64,000 nucleotides of DNA from Klebsiella terrigena (GCF_006539725.1 NZ_BJNO01000012.1:95593-159592), one strand, 5' to 3'; shown: positions 1 through 10,874, counted from the stretch's first letter. The notes: a model not told the origin generated them from the letters alone. Numbers and translations: made by a program.

Positions 1-1210
1 ATTTACGGTAGGTTGCGGAGCAGTCGATATGCAGCCAGCCCTGATGATAGTTCTCAACGAAATGGGACAGGAACCCTGCCGCCGTGCTCGCGCCCGCCGG
101 ATAGGCGGCGCTGCCGGTGTTGTTCAGCTCGGCGAAGTTCGACGGCAGCTGGCCGCGGTGGAACTCCGCCAGCGGCAGGCGCCAGAAGGCTTCGTTTTCC
201 GCCTGCGCGCTCGCCAGCAGGCGAGACGCCAGCGCGTCGTCGAAGCTGAACAGCGCGTGGTAGTCGTTGCCCAGGGCGGTTTTCGCCGCGCCGGTCAGCG
301 TCGCCGCGTCGATAATCAGCTCCGGCTTCTGCGCAGAGGCATCGATCAGGCCATCCGCCAGCACCAGGCGGCCTTCGGCGTCGGTGTTCATAATTTCTAC
401 GGTTTTACCGTTACGGTAGCGAATGATATCGCCCAGCTTGAAGGCGTTGCCGCTAATCAGGTTGTCGGCGCAGCACAGATAGAGCTTCACGCGCTTATTC
501 AGACCGCGGGTAATCGCAAACGCCAGCGCGCCGGTCACCGTGGCCGCGCCGCCCATGTCGGACTTCATCGAATCCATAAACGCGCTCTGCTTGATGCTGT
601 AGCCGCCGGAATCGAAGGTGATGCCTTTCCCCACCAGGCAGGCGTAAACCGGCGCGTCTTTATCGCCGGTTGGGTTGTAGTCCAGCGCCAGCAGAACCGG
701 CGGGCGCTCGGAGCCGCGTCCGACGGTGTGCAGGCCAAGGTAGTTCTGCTCGCGCAGGTCTTCGCCTTTGGTGATGCGGTAAGCGACGTTATCGCAGCCA
801 ACGCCGCACAGCAGGTCGACCGCGCGCTGGGCCAACTGCTCCGGGCCGAGCTCTTCCGCCGGGGCGTTAATGGTGTCACGCACCCAGTCAATAATAGCCA
901 GACGGCTATCCAGCTCGCGCTTTTGCGCTTCGTCCAGCGCCGGCCACTCAACCTGGCGGCTGCCTTTCGGCCCTTTATAACCCGCCCAGAACGCCCACGC
1001 GCGGTCGGTATTCCAACCTTCGCCGTCGAGCGCAACGTGCCTGATACCCATGCCGTCAACTTTACGCGCCGCGCGCTGAATCAGGCCCAGGTCGTCTTTA
1101 CCGTTGAGATGCAGGGTGATGCCGTCGTTGTTAATGCTGTAAGCCGCTTTTTCTCCCCAGCGCGCGTCGGCTGGCTGAACGGTAAGCGTAATTTTCATAG
1201 CTTCGGTCAT
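1..1210 (-). CDS. pepB: Peptidase B (leucyl aminopeptidase family M17), 3' end cut by window edge
   Basis: Cytosolic broad-specificity aminopeptidase of the M17 leucine aminopeptidase family, a two-metal enzyme. The translation starts MTEAMKITL and shows the family signature [12 protein letters not shown], plus the upstream [12 protein letters not shown] segment that supplies metal ligands. The last readable residues are [13 protein letters not shown], so about 24 C-terminal residues of the roughly 427-residue family length lie outside the window. The ATG at 1210 is preferred to an in-frame ATG at 1219 because an AAGG motif lies 9 bases upstream of the former and touches the latter. It is the last gene of the isc operon, separated from iscX by an ERIC repeat. 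Confidence 0.95.
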   Translation of the reverse strand, partial: MTEAMKITLTVQPADARWGEKAAYSINNDGITLHLNGKDDLGLIQRAARKVDGMGIRHVALDGEGWNTDRAWAFWAGYKGPKGSRQVEWPALDEAQKRELDSRLAIIDWVRDTINAPAEELGPEQLAQRAVDLLCGVGCDNVAYRITKGEDLREQNYLGLHTVGRGSERPPVLLALDYNPTGDKDAPVYACLVGKGITFDSGGYSIKQSAFMDSMKSDMGGAATVTGALAFAITRGLNKRVKLYLCCADNLISGNAFKLGDIIRYRNGKTVEIMNTDAEGRLVLADGLIDASAQKPELIIDAATLTGAAKTALGNDYHALFSFDDALASRLLASAQAENEAFWRLPLAEFHRGQLPSNFAELNNTGSAAYPAGASTAAGFLSHFVENYHQGWLHIDCSATYRK

Positions 1211-1260
1211 TTTATTCATCCTTATTAGCAAACGGGCCACCCTATGGCAGCCCGTTAAAA

Positions 1261-1388
1261 TTTTCCGCTAAATGATTCGCGTTGCAGGAAGGCGGCAAGT
1301 AAGCAAATCCCCTGGAGCGTAGATAACTATGCGATTGGGGTGAGCGAACGCGGCCAACGCATCTGCAACGTGGAGCATGACGCGAAAA
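1261..1388. repeat. ERIC element between iscX and pepB
   Basis: A full-length enterobacterial repetitive intergenic consensus (ERIC/IRU) palindrome of about 128 bases. It carries the hallmark blocks GTTGCAGGAAGGCGGCAAG at its left end, AATCCCC and TTGGGGTGAGCG around the centre, and GCCAACGCATCTGCAACGTG followed by GCATGACG at the right end. The right end abuts the iscX stop codon at 1389. The element is transcribed with the isc operon and should fold as one long hairpin in the mRNA between iscX and pepB, where it could change stability or partly uncouple pepB expression. Confidence 0.9.
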
Positions 1389-1589
1389 TTATTCTGCTTC
1401 GTCTAACCAGACTAGCAGAATTGCCTCCAGAATTTTTTCATTGGATGCGTTTGGATCGTCATTAAACTCTTCCAGCTCGCAAATCCACTGATGCAAATCG
1501 GTGAAGCGAACGGTTTTCGGGTCGAGATCCGGGAAGGCGTCATACAGCGCTTCGCCAATTTCACGACTGTCGGTCCATTTCAGTGCCAT
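1389..1589 (-). CDS. iscX: Fe-S assembly protein IscX
   Basis: Small acidic protein of 66 residues that binds IscS and iron and modulates the rate of cluster assembly on IscU. The sequence [15 protein letters not shown], the acidic stretch [12 protein letters not shown] and the end VWLDEAE are nearly identical to the E. coli protein. It lies 1 base downstream of fdx in the isc operon, which suggests translational coupling. Its stop codon touches an ERIC repeat. Confidence 0.97.
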   Translation of the reverse strand: MALKWTDSREIGEALYDAFPDLDPKTVRFTDLHQWICELEEFNDDPNASNEKILEAILLVWLDEAE

Positions 1590-1590
1590 A

Positions 1591-1926
1591 TTAATGCTCG
1601 CGTGCGTGGTTGATGGTGTAGCGCGGAATTTCGACGACCAGATCGTCGGCGGTCACGCGCGCCTGGCAGCTCAGACGGCTGTCGGGTTCCAGCCCCCAGG
1701 CCTTATCCAGCATATCGTCTTCATCTTCGGTACTTTCGGCCAGCGAGTCAAAACCTTCACGCACGATGCAGTGGCAGGTGGTGCAGGCACAGGATTTTTC
1801 ACAGGCGTGTTCAATCTCAATACCGCTACGCAGCGCGGCATCAAGAATGGTCTCACCGATCTCAGCTTCCACAACTACGCCATCCGGGCACAGGTCCTGG
1901 TGGGGTAGAAAAACGATCTTTGGCAT
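1591..1926 (-). CDS. fdx: [2Fe-2S] ferredoxin of the ISC system
   Basis: Adrenodoxin-type ferredoxin of 111 residues that donates electrons during cluster assembly on IscS/IscU. The four cluster ligands are visible as Cys42, Cys48, Cys51 (in [10 protein letters not shown]) and Cys87 (in RLSCQ). Length and spacing match the E. coli protein. The gene sits between hscA and iscX with 1-base gaps on both sides, so it is translated as part of the isc operon. Confidence 0.98.
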   Translation of the reverse strand: MPKIVFLPHQDLCPDGVVVEAEIGETILDAALRSGIEIEHACEKSCACTTCHCIVREGFDSLAESTEDEDDMLDKAWGLEPDSRLSCQARVTADDLVVEIPRYTINHAREH

Positions 1927-1927
1927 A

Positions 1928-3778
<1,851 letters not shown>

Positions 3779-3853
3779 AATTGCTTCCGAATATTAATTT
3801 ACTCGTCATAATCTGTGTTGCAGCTACGTTGGCTGCATGGCGACCCGAACAGG

Positions 3854-4369
3854 TTAGAGTGAAAAAAACTTTTCTTCGAGTTGTTCTGCAACATTCTGAA
3901 GTTTATCGAGAAAACGCAGCTTACGCACGGTATCCGCCGCTGTCTCCCACGCTTCGCTGTCTAACTGCTCAACGACCTGCCGCTGACGAACGTCGTACAT
4001 CCCCTTCACGCGCTGAATAAACGCGGTCAAACGCGCTTCATCCTGCGATTTTTCGATCTCATCCAGCTCTTCGCGCAGCTCCAGCTGCTCCATCAGGAAC
4101 GCGGTGTCGCGCACGGTGTGCTGTTCGCTGGCTAAATCGAAGCCGTGAAGCGAAAGGATATATTCGGCGCGGGTCAGCGGATGACGCAGCGTTTGCCAGG
4201 CCTGATTAATCGTCGCGGAGTGCTGCACGGAGGCGAGCTGTTCGGCGGCGCTGGCGCTGGCGAACCGGTCGGGGTGATACTGGCGCTGTAAATCCTGGTA
4301 CCGGACAGCCAGCTGTTCTTGCGAAAGGGTATAACTGACCGGTAACCCGAAGAGGGCAAAATAGTCCAT
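3854..4369 (-). CDS. hscB: J-domain co-chaperone HscB
   Basis: Co-chaperone of 171 residues that delivers IscU to HscA and stimulates its ATPase. The N-terminal J domain contains the invariant HPD at residues 32-34 (QYHPDRF); the C-terminal helical part binds IscU. The start at 4369 (MDYFALFG) is chosen because a strong GAGG ribosome site lies just upstream and the start matches the E. coli protein; a longer reading adds ten unconserved residues. A 182-base gap with a hairpin and a decayed ERIC repeat separates it from iscA. Confidence 0.97.
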   Translation of the reverse strand: MDYFALFGLPVSYTLSQEQLAVRYQDLQRQYHPDRFASASAAEQLASVQHSATINQAWQTLRHPLTRAEYILSLHGFDLASEQHTVRDTAFLMEQLELREELDEIEKSQDEARLTAFIQRVKGMYDVRQRQVVEQLDSEAWETAADTVRKLRFLDKLQNVAEQLEEKFFSL

Positions 4370-4398
4370 AGTAACCTCAGGGTTAACGAGATAAAGCA

Positions 4399-4429
4399 AA
4401 CCCCACGCACGGTACTCCGCAGTGGGGTT
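4399..4429 (-). terminator. Hairpin between iscA and hscB (possible partial terminator or mRNA processing site)
   Basis: Perfect 8-base stem AACCCCAC/GTGGGGTT with a 15-base loop, read on the operon strand just before the hscB ribosome site. The downstream T-run is poor, so it is more likely an attenuator or a 3' stabilising hairpin for the iscRSUA part than a full terminator. This would allow hscBA-fdx to be made at a lower level than iscSUA. Confidence 0.5.
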
Positions 4430-4430
4430 A

Positions 4431-4544
4431 TATATCCGCGCCTCTCAGGTCGCATCTTAACCGGCGGCGTTCGCCTACTGTCGTAAGCGTATCGGGAAAC
4501 GCCCGCCTGCCGCCGCGATGCTGCGCCGAAATTCAGCGGATATA
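4431..4544. repeat. Degenerate ERIC element between iscA and hscB
   Basis: A 114-base imperfect palindrome bounded by TATATCCGC (4431-4439) and GCGGATATA (4536-4544). Inner paired blocks are GCATC/GATGC and GGCGGC/GCCGCC. It aligns block by block with the intact ERIC at 38312-38437: a CTCTCAGG-type left arm, CCGGCGGCG, the central TACTGTCGTAAGCG core and CTGCCGCC in the right arm. I read it as a diverged, slightly shortened ERIC. The identification is weaker than for the other copies because the GCAGGAAGG block is eroded. Confidence 0.6.
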
Positions 4545-4551
4545 GTGCAGA

Positions 4552-4875
4552 TTACACGTTGAAGCTTTCGCCGCAGCCGCACTCATCTTTGATGTTCGGG
4601 TTCGTAAACTTAAACCCTTCATTCAGGCCTTCTTTAACAAAGTCCAGCTGAGTGCCGTCGAGGAACTGCAGGCTTTTGCCGTCGATCACTACCTTGACGC
4701 CTTTATCTTCAAACACGGTGTCTTCTGCCGCCGGCTCGTCAACAAATTCCAGCACGTAGGCCATACCTGAACATCCGGAGGTGCGAACACCTAAGCGCAG
4801 GCCAAAGCCTTTGCCGCGGTTGGCCAGGAAGGTATTCACTCGCGACGCTGCGCTGTCGCTAAGAGTAATCGACAT
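4552..4875 (-). CDS. iscA: A-type iron-sulfur carrier IscA
   Basis: A-type carrier of 107 residues that takes clusters from the IscU scaffold and passes them to [4Fe-4S] targets. The three conserved cysteines are Cys35 (TSGCSGMAY) and Cys99/Cys101 (DECGCGESF). It lies 15 bases downstream of iscU in the isc operon. Confidence 0.98.
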   Translation of the reverse strand: MSITLSDSAASRVNTFLANRGKGFGLRLGVRTSGCSGMAYVLEFVDEPAAEDTVFEDKGVKVVIDGKSLQFLDGTQLDFVKEGLNEGFKFTNPNIKDECGCGESFNV

Positions 4876-4890
4876 ACAATAACCTCTTAA

Positions 4891-5277
4891 TTATTTCGCT
4901 TCACGTTTGCTTTTGTAATCCGCAATCGCGGCTTTAATCGCGTCTTCCGCCAGGATAGAGCAGTGGATTTTTACCGGCGGCAGTTCGAGTTCATCGGCGA
5001 TATCGGTGTTCTTGATAGCCTGAGCTTCGTCCAGAGACTTGCCCTTCACCCACTCGGTGACCAGGGAGCTGGAGGCGATAGCGGAACCGCAGCCGTAGGT
5101 CTTGAAGCGCGCGTCTTCAATGATACCTTCATTGTTGACTTTGATCTGCAGCTTCATAACGTCGCCGCACGCCGGCGCGCCGACCATGCCACTACCGACG
5201 GAGTCGTCGCTGTTGTCAAAAGAGCCAACGTTGCGCGGATTCTCGTAATGATCGATAACTTTTTCGCTGTATGCCAT
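4891..5277 (-). CDS. iscU: Iron-sulfur scaffold IscU
   Basis: Scaffold of 128 residues on which clusters are built from IscS-derived sulfur. Cluster ligands are Cys37, Cys63 and Cys106, with Asp39 (ACGDV) and His105 nearby; the HscA-binding motif LPPVK is at residues 99-103. It lies 26 bases downstream of iscS. Confidence 0.98.
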   Translation of the reverse strand: MAYSEKVIDHYENPRNVGSFDNSDDSVGSGMVGAPACGDVMKLQIKVNNEGIIEDARFKTYGCGSAIASSSLVTEWVKGKSLDEAQAIKNTDIADELELPPVKIHCSILAEDAIKAAIADYKSKREAK

Positions 5278-5303
5278 GATTAATTCTCCTTAATGCCTAC
5301 CGA

Positions 5304-6518
5304 TTAATGATGTGACCATTCAATGCTGTTCAGATCCACGCCCTGCTTGAACATTTCCCACAGCGGAGAAAGATCGCGCAGACGACCAATGGAGTTGCGA
5401 ACCAGGTTGATGGTGTAGTCAATCTCTTCTTCGGTAGTAAAACGACCTAAAGAGAAACGGATAGAACTGTGTGCCAGTTCATCAGTCATGCCCAGCGCGC
5501 GGAGCACGTAGGATGGCTCGAGGCTCGCTGAGGTACAAGCGGAACCGGAGGAAACGGCCAGGTCTTTCAGTGCCATAATCAGCGATTCGCCTTCAACATA
5601 GTTGAAGCTGACGTTGAGAATGTTCGGCGCGCCCTGCGCGAGGTCACCGTTGAGGTAAACCTCTTCCATATCTTTTACGCCTTCCCACAGACGGTTACGC
5701 AGACCGCGCAGGCGCGCCATCTCGGTTTCCATCTCTTCTTTCGCGATACGGTAAGCTTCACCCATACCGACGATCTGGTGGACAGGCAGAGTGCCTGAAC
5801 GCATGCCGCGCTCGTGACCGCCGCCGTGCATCTGCGCTTCAATACGAATACGCGGTTTGCGACGGACGTACAGCGCGCCAATGCCTTTCGGGCCATAAAT
5901 TTTGTGACCGGAGAAGGACATCAGGTCAACTTTCAGCTGGCTCAGGTCGATAGGCAGTTTGCCCACGCTCTGGGTGGCGTCAACGTGATAAATGATACCG
6001 CGTGCGCGGCACATTTCGCCGATGGTAGCGATGTCCTGCACCACGCCGATTTCGTTGTTCACGTGCATGATGGAAACCACGATGGTGTCATCACGCATGG
6101 CCGCTTCCAGCTCTTTCAGATCGATAATACCGTTGCGCTGAGGCGCAAGGTAGGTTATCTCGAAGCCTTCACGCTCCAGCTGACGACAGGTGTCCAGCAC
6201 GGCTTTGTGCTCGGTTTTGCTGGTGATAATGTGCTTGCCTTTTTTCTGATAAAAGTTGGCTGCACCTTTGATCGCCAGGTTGTCGGATTCCGTTGCGCCT
6301 GAGGTAAAGACGATTTCGCGCGGGTCAGCACCGACCAGCTCGGCAATCTGATTACGGGCGATATCTACCGCCTCTTCAGCCTGCCAGCCAAAACGGTGTG
6401 AACGAGAGGCCGGGTTACCAAAGGTCCCGTCCAGGGTCAGAAACTGCATCATTTTCTCGGCAACACGCGGGTCCACCGGCGTTGTTGCGGAGTAATCGAG
6501 ATAAATCGGTAATTTCAT
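5304..6518 (-). CDS. iscS: Cysteine desulfurase IscS
   Basis: PLP-dependent desulfurase of 404 residues that removes sulfur from L-cysteine as a persulfide. It supplies iron-sulfur assembly and tRNA thiolation. The PLP lysine is Lys206 ([10 protein letters not shown]), His104 stacks on the cofactor (KTEHKAV) and the persulfide cysteine is Cys328 in the flexible [10 protein letters not shown] loop. A 173-base gap upstream separates it from iscR and contains a hairpin. Confidence 0.98.
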   Translation of the reverse strand: MKLPIYLDYSATTPVDPRVAEKMMQFLTLDGTFGNPASRSHRFGWQAEEAVDIARNQIAELVGADPREIVFTSGATESDNLAIKGAANFYQKKGKHIITSKTEHKAVLDTCRQLEREGFEITYLAPQRNGIIDLKELEAAMRDDTIVVSIMHVNNEIGVVQDIATIGEMCRARGIIYHVDATQSVGKLPIDLSQLKVDLMSFSGHKIYGPKGIGALYVRRKPRIRIEAQMHGGGHERGMRSGTLPVHQIVGMGEAYRIAKEEMETEMARLRGLRNRLWEGVKDMEEVYLNGDLAQGAPNILNVSFNYVEGESLIMALKDLAVSSGSACTSASLEPSYVLRALGMTDELAHSSIRFSLGRFTTEEEIDYTINLVRNSIGRLRDLSPLWEMFKQGVDLNSIEWSHH

Positions 6519-6587
6519 TGCTCTTTAACTCCGTACATCACTCAATGCAAGGAACCAGGCGGCCGGCTTGATGTACGACCGGGTATA

Positions 6588-6607
6588 CGGGATGTCGCAA
6601 CATCCCG
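6588..6607 (-). promoter_or_regulatory. Hairpin in the iscR-iscS intergenic mRNA
   Basis: Stem CGGGATG/CATCCCG with a 6-base loop. It lies in the 173-base spacer between iscR and iscS, where E. coli mRNA is processed so that iscR survives while iscSUA is degraded under iron starvation. This role is inferred from position; no sRNA pairing site was verified. Confidence 0.4.
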
Positions 6608-6691
6608 GCCTGATTCGAAAATCTTTTATAATTTTTACCCTGAACGTTTCACCCTGCGGCGAACGGGCCGCAAGCTGAAACAGAACGAGTA

Positions 6692-7183
6692 CTACGCACG
6701 CAGTTTGACGTCGATAGCGTCCTGGGTGCGGGTATTACGCTGGGATTCATGGCTGTGCTGACGGCCTGAAACATCGAGGATTTCCTGGTTGTTCACCAGT
6801 TCGCCCAGCGTGATGTTGTTCAGGAAGCTGGTCAGGCGCTCGCTCAGGTCGCGCCACAGCGCGTGGGTCAGGCATTTATCGCCGCCCTGGCAGCCGCCTT
6901 TACCCTGACAACGGGTGGCGTCAACGGACTCATCAACCGCGCTGATAACTTCGCCAACGGCGATGCTACCGGCTTCTTTACCTAATAAATAACCGCCGCC
7001 TGGACCGCGAACGCTCGATACCAGACCATTTTTACGCAGGCGGGAAAACAGCTGTTCCAGATAGGAAAGCGAAATCCCCTGACGCTCAGAAATATCAGCT
7101 AACGGAACCGGGCCCGATTCAGAGTTGAGCGCGACGTCCAGCATCGCGGTCACAGCATAACGCCCTTTAGATGTCAGTCTCAT
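6692..7183 (-). CDS. iscR: Iron-sulfur-sensing regulator IscR
   Basis: Rrf2-family winged-helix regulator of 163 residues. As a [2Fe-2S] holoprotein it represses its own operon; the apo form still binds type 2 sites. The DNA-binding part is N-terminal ([24 protein letters not shown]). The cluster ligands Cys92, Cys98, Cys104 and His107 are in [17 protein letters not shown]. It is the first gene of the isc operon, with its own operators at 7261-7310. Confidence 0.98.
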   Translation of the reverse strand: MRLTSKGRYAVTAMLDVALNSESGPVPLADISERQGISLSYLEQLFSRLRKNGLVSSVRGPGGGYLLGKEAGSIAVGEVISAVDESVDATRCQGKGGCQGGDKCLTHALWRDLSERLTSFLNNITLGELVNNQEILDVSGRQHSHESQRNTRTQDAIDVKLRA

Positions 7184-7252
7184 GTCTTACTTAACCTCAA
7201 ACTCGCCCCTGCCCGGGCTTTTTATTAATATGGGTATTGCATAGCAGGGCCA

Positions 7253-7281
7253 AGTCTGACATTCCCGAGTAATTTGGTCAA
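7253..7281 (-). promoter_or_regulatory. isc operon promoter
   Basis: Candidate sigma-70 promoter on the minus strand: -35 TTGACC (7276-7281), a 17-base spacer and an extended -10 TGTCAGACT whose hexamer is 7253-7258. The hexamer is weak but the TG extension compensates. This places the start near 7246, about 63 bases before the iscR ATG, close to the E. coli arrangement. The -35 lies within IscR site A, which explains autorepression. Confidence 0.6.
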
Positions 7282-7310
7282 CTATTTACTTGACTGTTTT
7301 AGTCAGGTAT
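7261..7310. promoter_or_regulatory. Two adjacent type 1 IscR sites
   Basis: Two 25-base sites lie end to end. The distal one (7286-7310) reads on the minus strand ATACCTGAC, TAAAAC, AGTCAAGTAA and matches the type 1 consensus at essentially every specified base. The proximal one (7261-7285), ATAGTTGACC then ACTCGGG, is looser and covers the -35. Binding of [2Fe-2S]-IscR here would repress the operon when clusters are plentiful. Confidence 0.8.
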
Positions 7311-7432
7311 TTGGCTATCTGTGCCCTTACGTCCTGAAGCCCATATTCCCTGCCGTACTGCGGCTCTCAGGGCAACCGGACATCGACTCGGCGCGCCCGT
7401 CTGCGGCCTTGATTCGCCGCAAAGAGGCCGGT

Positions 7433-8173
7433 TTACTCTTTGTTCTTGTGCTGCTGCTCAATCGACGCCAGCATTCCGCGCAGGATATTCAGCTCCTGGC
7501 TTTCCGGGCGCGCGCGGGTAAACAGACGACGCAGTTTGTTCATCACCTGCCCCGGATGGCTGGCGCGAATAAAGCCGGTCGCCAGCAGCGTCTGCTCAAG
7601 ATGGCCGTAAAAGCGCTCTAAATCATCCACCAGCGGATACGGCGTCTCTTCCTGCTGTTCGACCTGCGGCTGCTCCTGATCCTGAGTCGCCAGCCACGCC
7701 ATCCGCACTTCATAAGCGATGACCTGCACCGCCATCGCCAGGTTCAGCGAGCTATACTCCGGGTTGGCGGCAATCGCGACGTGGTAATGGCATTTCTGCA
7801 GCTCGTCGTTGGTCAAACCGACGCGCTCGCGGCCGAAGACCAGCGCCACCGGGGCGTGCTGGCCTTCTGAAACGCTCTTCAGGCCGCACTCGCGCGGGTC
7901 GAGCATCGGCCACGGCAAAGTACGCGAACGGGCGCTGGTACCGACCACCAGGCTGCATCCGGCCAAGGCTTCATCCAGCGTATCGACGATATGCGCATTG
8001 CCGATAACGTCGCTGGCGCCGGCCGCCAGGGCGATAGCCTGCGAGTCAGGCTTAACCAGCGGATTGACCAGCCACAGGTTTGTCAGGCCCATGGTTTTCA
8101 TTGCCCGGGCCACGGAGCCCATATTGCCAGTGTGTGATGTTTCTACCAGTACGATTCGAATATTTTGCAGCAT
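7433..8173 (-). CDS. trmJ: tRNA (Cm32/Um32) methyltransferase TrmJ
   Basis: SPOUT-class enzyme of 246 residues that methylates the 2'-O of nucleotide 32 in several tRNAs using S-adenosylmethionine. The knotted SAM-binding elements are visible: [11 protein letters not shown] near the start, [14 protein letters not shown] around residue 113 and [12 protein letters not shown] around residue 140. A C-terminal helical extension follows. It is adjacent to iscR but has its own upstream region shared with divergent suhB. Confidence 0.96.
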   Translation of the reverse strand: MLQNIRIVLVETSHTGNMGSVARAMKTMGLTNLWLVNPLVKPDSQAIALAAGASDVIGNAHIVDTLDEALAGCSLVVGTSARSRTLPWPMLDPRECGLKSVSEGQHAPVALVFGRERVGLTNDELQKCHYHVAIAANPEYSSLNLAMAVQVIAYEVRMAWLATQDQEQPQVEQQEETPYPLVDDLERFYGHLEQTLLATGFIRASHPGQVMNKLRRLFTRARPESQELNILRGMLASIEQQHKNKE

Positions 8174-8293
8174 TAGAGTTCTTCGGCTAAAGATTATTCA
8201 CGCATGCTATCATAAAACGAAGACATAGGCAGATTTCACTGTTACTATGTGCGCCGTTTTTTCCCGTTCTTTAACATCCAGTGAGAGAGACCG

Positions 8294-9097
8294 ATGCATC
8301 CGATGCTGAATATCGCCGTGCGCGCAGCGCGCAAGGCGGGTAATTTAATTGCCAAGCACTACGAAACCCCAGACTCCGTAGAAACCAGCCAGAAAGGCAG
8401 CAATGATTTTGTGACTAACGTCGATAAGGCAGCCGAAGCGCTGATTATTGAAACGATTCGCAAATCTTACCCGCAGCACACTATTATCACCGAAGAAAGC
8501 GGTGAGCACGTAGGTGAAGATCAGGATGTTCAATGGGTTATCGATCCACTGGATGGCACCACCAACTTCGTAAAACGCCTGCCGCACTTCTCCGTATCCA
8601 TCGCCGTACGCATTAAAGGCCGTACCGAAGTCGCCGTGGTTTACGATCCAATGCGCAACGAACTCTTCACAGCAACCCGCGGCCAGGGTGCTCAGCTGAA
8701 CGGCTATCGTCTGCGCGGCAGCACCGCTCGCGATCTGGATGGCACAATTATCGCTACCGGTTTCCCGTTCAAAGCGAAACAGCACGCCACCACTTATATG
8801 AATATTCTGGGCAAAATGTTTACCGAATGCGCTGACTTCCGCCGCACCGGTTCTGCAGCTCTGGATCTGGCCTACGTTGCCGCCGGCCGCGTTGATGGCT
8901 ACTTCGAGATCGCGCTGAAGCCGTGGGATTTCGCTGCTGGCGAGCTGATCGCTCGTGAAGCGGGCGCTATCGTTTGCGACTTTACCGGTGGCCATAACCA
9001 CCTGTACAGCGGCAACATCGTTGCCGGCAACCCGCGCGTCGTTAAAGCCATGCTGGCCAACATGCGTGAAGAGCTGAGCGAAGCGCTGAAGCGTTAA
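8294..9097 (+). CDS. suhB: Inositol-1-monophosphatase / rRNA antitermination factor SuhB
   Basis: Lithium-sensitive, Mg-dependent phosphatase fold of 267 residues. In enterobacteria it also acts with Nus factors in rRNA transcription and ribosome assembly. Metal ligands are Glu67 (TEESGE) and Asp84/Asp87 in WVIDPLDGTTNF; the C-terminal motif KPWDFAAGELI completes the site. It is divergent from trmJ and ends at a GC-rich hairpin before the convergent zevB-like gene. Confidence 0.97.
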   Translation: MHPMLNIAVRAARKAGNLIAKHYETPDSVETSQKGSNDFVTNVDKAAEALIIETIRKSYPQHTIITEESGEHVGEDQDVQWVIDPLDGTTNFVKRLPHFSVSIAVRIKGRTEVAVVYDPMRNELFTATRGQGAQLNGYRLRGSTARDLDGTIIATGFPFKAKQHATTYMNILGKMFTECADFRRTGSAALDLAYVAAGRVDGYFEIALKPWDFAAGELIAREAGAIVCDFTGGHNHLYSGNIVAGNPRVVKAMLANMREELSEALKR

Positions 9098-9107
9098 TCT
9101 CTCTCAC

Positions 9108-9132
9108 CTCACCCCGGCCCGCCCGGGGTGAG
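9108..9132. terminator. Hairpin between convergent suhB and zevB-like gene
   Basis: A 10-base perfect stem CTCACCCCGG/CCGGGGTGAG with a 5-base loop, between two genes that converge. There is no good T-run on either side, so termination is probable but not certain. Confidence 0.55.
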
Positions 9133-9140
9133 AGTATCAC

Positions 9141-10121
9141 TCAAAACGGCCGCAGTCCGCCGCCGCCCGGCACCGCACTGCTCCACATCACCACCGCCGC
9201 CGCCACTAAAATGACGCCGCCGGACAGCGCCAAAGTCGACCAGCCAATCTGCTGCCAAAGAGGCGGCGTTTTATTCGCACTAAGCCTAACGGCCAGCTGA
9301 CGAAAGCCGTGCACCAGCAGCGCCAGCCCGCTAATGGTCAGCGAGGTTCCCGCCGCCATTGCCAGCGCCGCCGCCATTCCCCAGCCAAAGACGCCAATTA
9401 CCTTACTAAACAGCAGGACCATGATCGCCCCAGAACAGGGACGCATGCCCATCGACAGAACGATGGCCAGCCGCGCGCGCCAGTCGTCGCCGCTTTGCAG
9501 CTGCTCCGGCGCCGGCATATGCTGATGCCCGCAGCCGCAGTGCGCATGATGAACATGATGGGGCGTAAAGGCGCTAAACGTTGGCCGACGCAGCTGCCCG
9601 CGCAGCTTTTTCAGCGCCCGCCAGCACAACAGCAGGCCCAGCGCGCCGACCAGCAGATAGCTCCCCTTCTCCAGCCAGAAGCTGCTGAGATGAAGCTGCC
9701 TTGCGGGCAGCTGCAGCAGGGTTAGCACCACCACCACCAGCACAATCGCCACCGCGCCCTGCAGGAGCGAGGCGGCCAGCGTCAGCGCAATGCTCGAGCG
9801 CAGCTTCGCGGGATGCGTCGCCAGCCAGGTGGTAATCACAATCTTGCCGTGCCCCGGCCCCAGGGCGTGCAGGACGCCGTAAATAAAGCTAAACGCCAGC
9901 AGCGAAAGCCCCGCCGCGCGCGGATTTTCGGCCACCGCTTTCAGCAGGCCGCTAAGCTCAAAATTGAGCGCCCGCTGCCAGATAGCGCTTTGCAGCATCA
10001 CCTCCGGCCAGGCCTGCCAGAGCCAGACGCCGGCACCCGCTGCCAGCGCTAAAAACAGCGCCAGCGGCCACAGCTGGCGCAGGCGGGAAGCCCGGGAAGG
10101 GGTTGAGAATACTACTGACAT
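9141..10121 (-). CDS. NicO-family metal exporter, ZevB-like
   Basis: Inner-membrane protein of 326 residues related to RcnA and Haemophilus ZevB (NicO family, nickel/cobalt or zinc transport). Hydrophobic segments alternate with short loops: an N-terminal anchor, a cluster around GVLHALGPGHGKIVITTW (the family HxxGPGHGK motif) and a second cluster after SMGMRPCSGAIMVLLFS. A histidine/cysteine-rich cytoplasmic loop (PHHVHHAHCGCGHQH) near residue 200 is typical of metal handling. It overlaps the upstream DUF1007 gene by 10 bases, so the two are coupled. The metal cannot be told from sequence. The pair occupies the position of yfhR in E. coli. Confidence 0.85.
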   Translation of the reverse strand: MSVVFSTPSRASRLRQLWPLALFLALAAGAGVWLWQAWPEVMLQSAIWQRALNFELSGLLKAVAENPRAAGLSLLAFSFIYGVLHALGPGHGKIVITTWLATHPAKLRSSIALTLAASLLQGAVAIVLVVVVLTLLQLPARQLHLSSFWLEKGSYLLVGALGLLLCWRALKKLRGQLRRPTFSAFTPHHVHHAHCGCGHQHMPAPEQLQSGDDWRARLAIVLSMGMRPCSGAIMVLLFSKVIGVFGWGMAAALAMAAGTSLTISGLALLVHGFRQLAVRLSANKTPPLWQQIGWSTLALSGGVILVAAAVVMWSSAVPGGGGLRPF

Positions 10122-10750
10122 GTCAGCGTCACCTTCTGAGCAAAATAGGTTCCGAGCGCCATATCTTCCGGCGGCGCGTCGGCTTTATCGAGCGACTGCG
10201 CAAAAGCCGTCATTTTATCATTCGGCTTTGGCGTCACCACCGTCACCTTGCATCCCGCGCGCAGCGCCGCAGGCAGGGTGACGTCGCCCGGCTTGTCATA
10301 GAACATATCGACGTAATAGGTTGGGTCGAAGGTCGAAAGCGTCAGGGTTTGTCCCGCGAGGGGCAGCGGTTTAGCCAGCGGCAGAGTAAAGGTCAGCACC
10401 GCCTGGTGTCCGTCGCGCTCCAGACCGTAGCCGTCGGGGCGATTATCAAACTTCACGTGCTGGCCGTTATGCCAAAGCTCGCTGAAGTAGTGCTGCCCAA
10501 GGACGTTCGCCATCACCTCCGCCGCCAGCTTTTTCCACACTTCATCTCCCGGCTTCGCGCTGCCGGCATCGTATAGCAGGTCTGAGGAGGTGATCTCATC
10601 CATCGTCCAGCGCATTTTGAAACCGGTGAGCTGTCCGTTATCGGCGACCACTTCCGTTCGCAGGCTGATAAAGCTATGCGGATGCGCTAGCACGCTAAAT
10701 GATAAAACCATGAAAAATGCCGCACAGGTGCATTGTTTCACTCTCTTCAT
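10112..10750 (-). CDS. Periplasmic DUF1007 protein, ZevA-like
   Basis: Exported protein of 213 residues of family DUF1007, the partner of ZevB-type permeases. A signal peptide is visible (MKRVKQCTCAAFFMVLSFS, ending in LAHPHS), and the mature protein begins with HPHSF, a histidine pair conserved in this family. The start at 10750 is chosen over a 27-residue longer reading because GAGGAA sits at the correct distance and the signal peptide then begins properly. Its stop overlaps the zevB-like start. Confidence 0.85.
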   Translation of the reverse strand: MKRVKQCTCAAFFMVLSFSVLAHPHSFISLRTEVVADNGQLTGFKMRWTMDEITSSDLLYDAGSAKPGDEVWKKLAAEVMANVLGQHYFSELWHNGQHVKFDNRPDGYGLERDGHQAVLTFTLPLAKPLPLAGQTLTLSTFDPTYYVDMFYDKPGDVTLPAALRAGCKVTVVTPKPNDKMTAFAQSLDKADAPPEDMALGTYFAQKVTLTCQ

Positions 10751-10874
10751 CCGTTCCTCACGTGAAAAATTCTGTGAACTTATCCAGCAATCCTGACGTA
10801 AAGACGCCAGCCTGCCCTGCTCTCTGTTCATCCATTGGCTATTCTTAGCGAAAACCCTAACTGGAACTTATCAG

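Noticed and set aside
29..1228. 399-codon open frame opposite pepB
   Set aside because: It is a mirror frame of the GC-rich pepB gene with no family resemblance and no ribosome site; pepB is clearly real.
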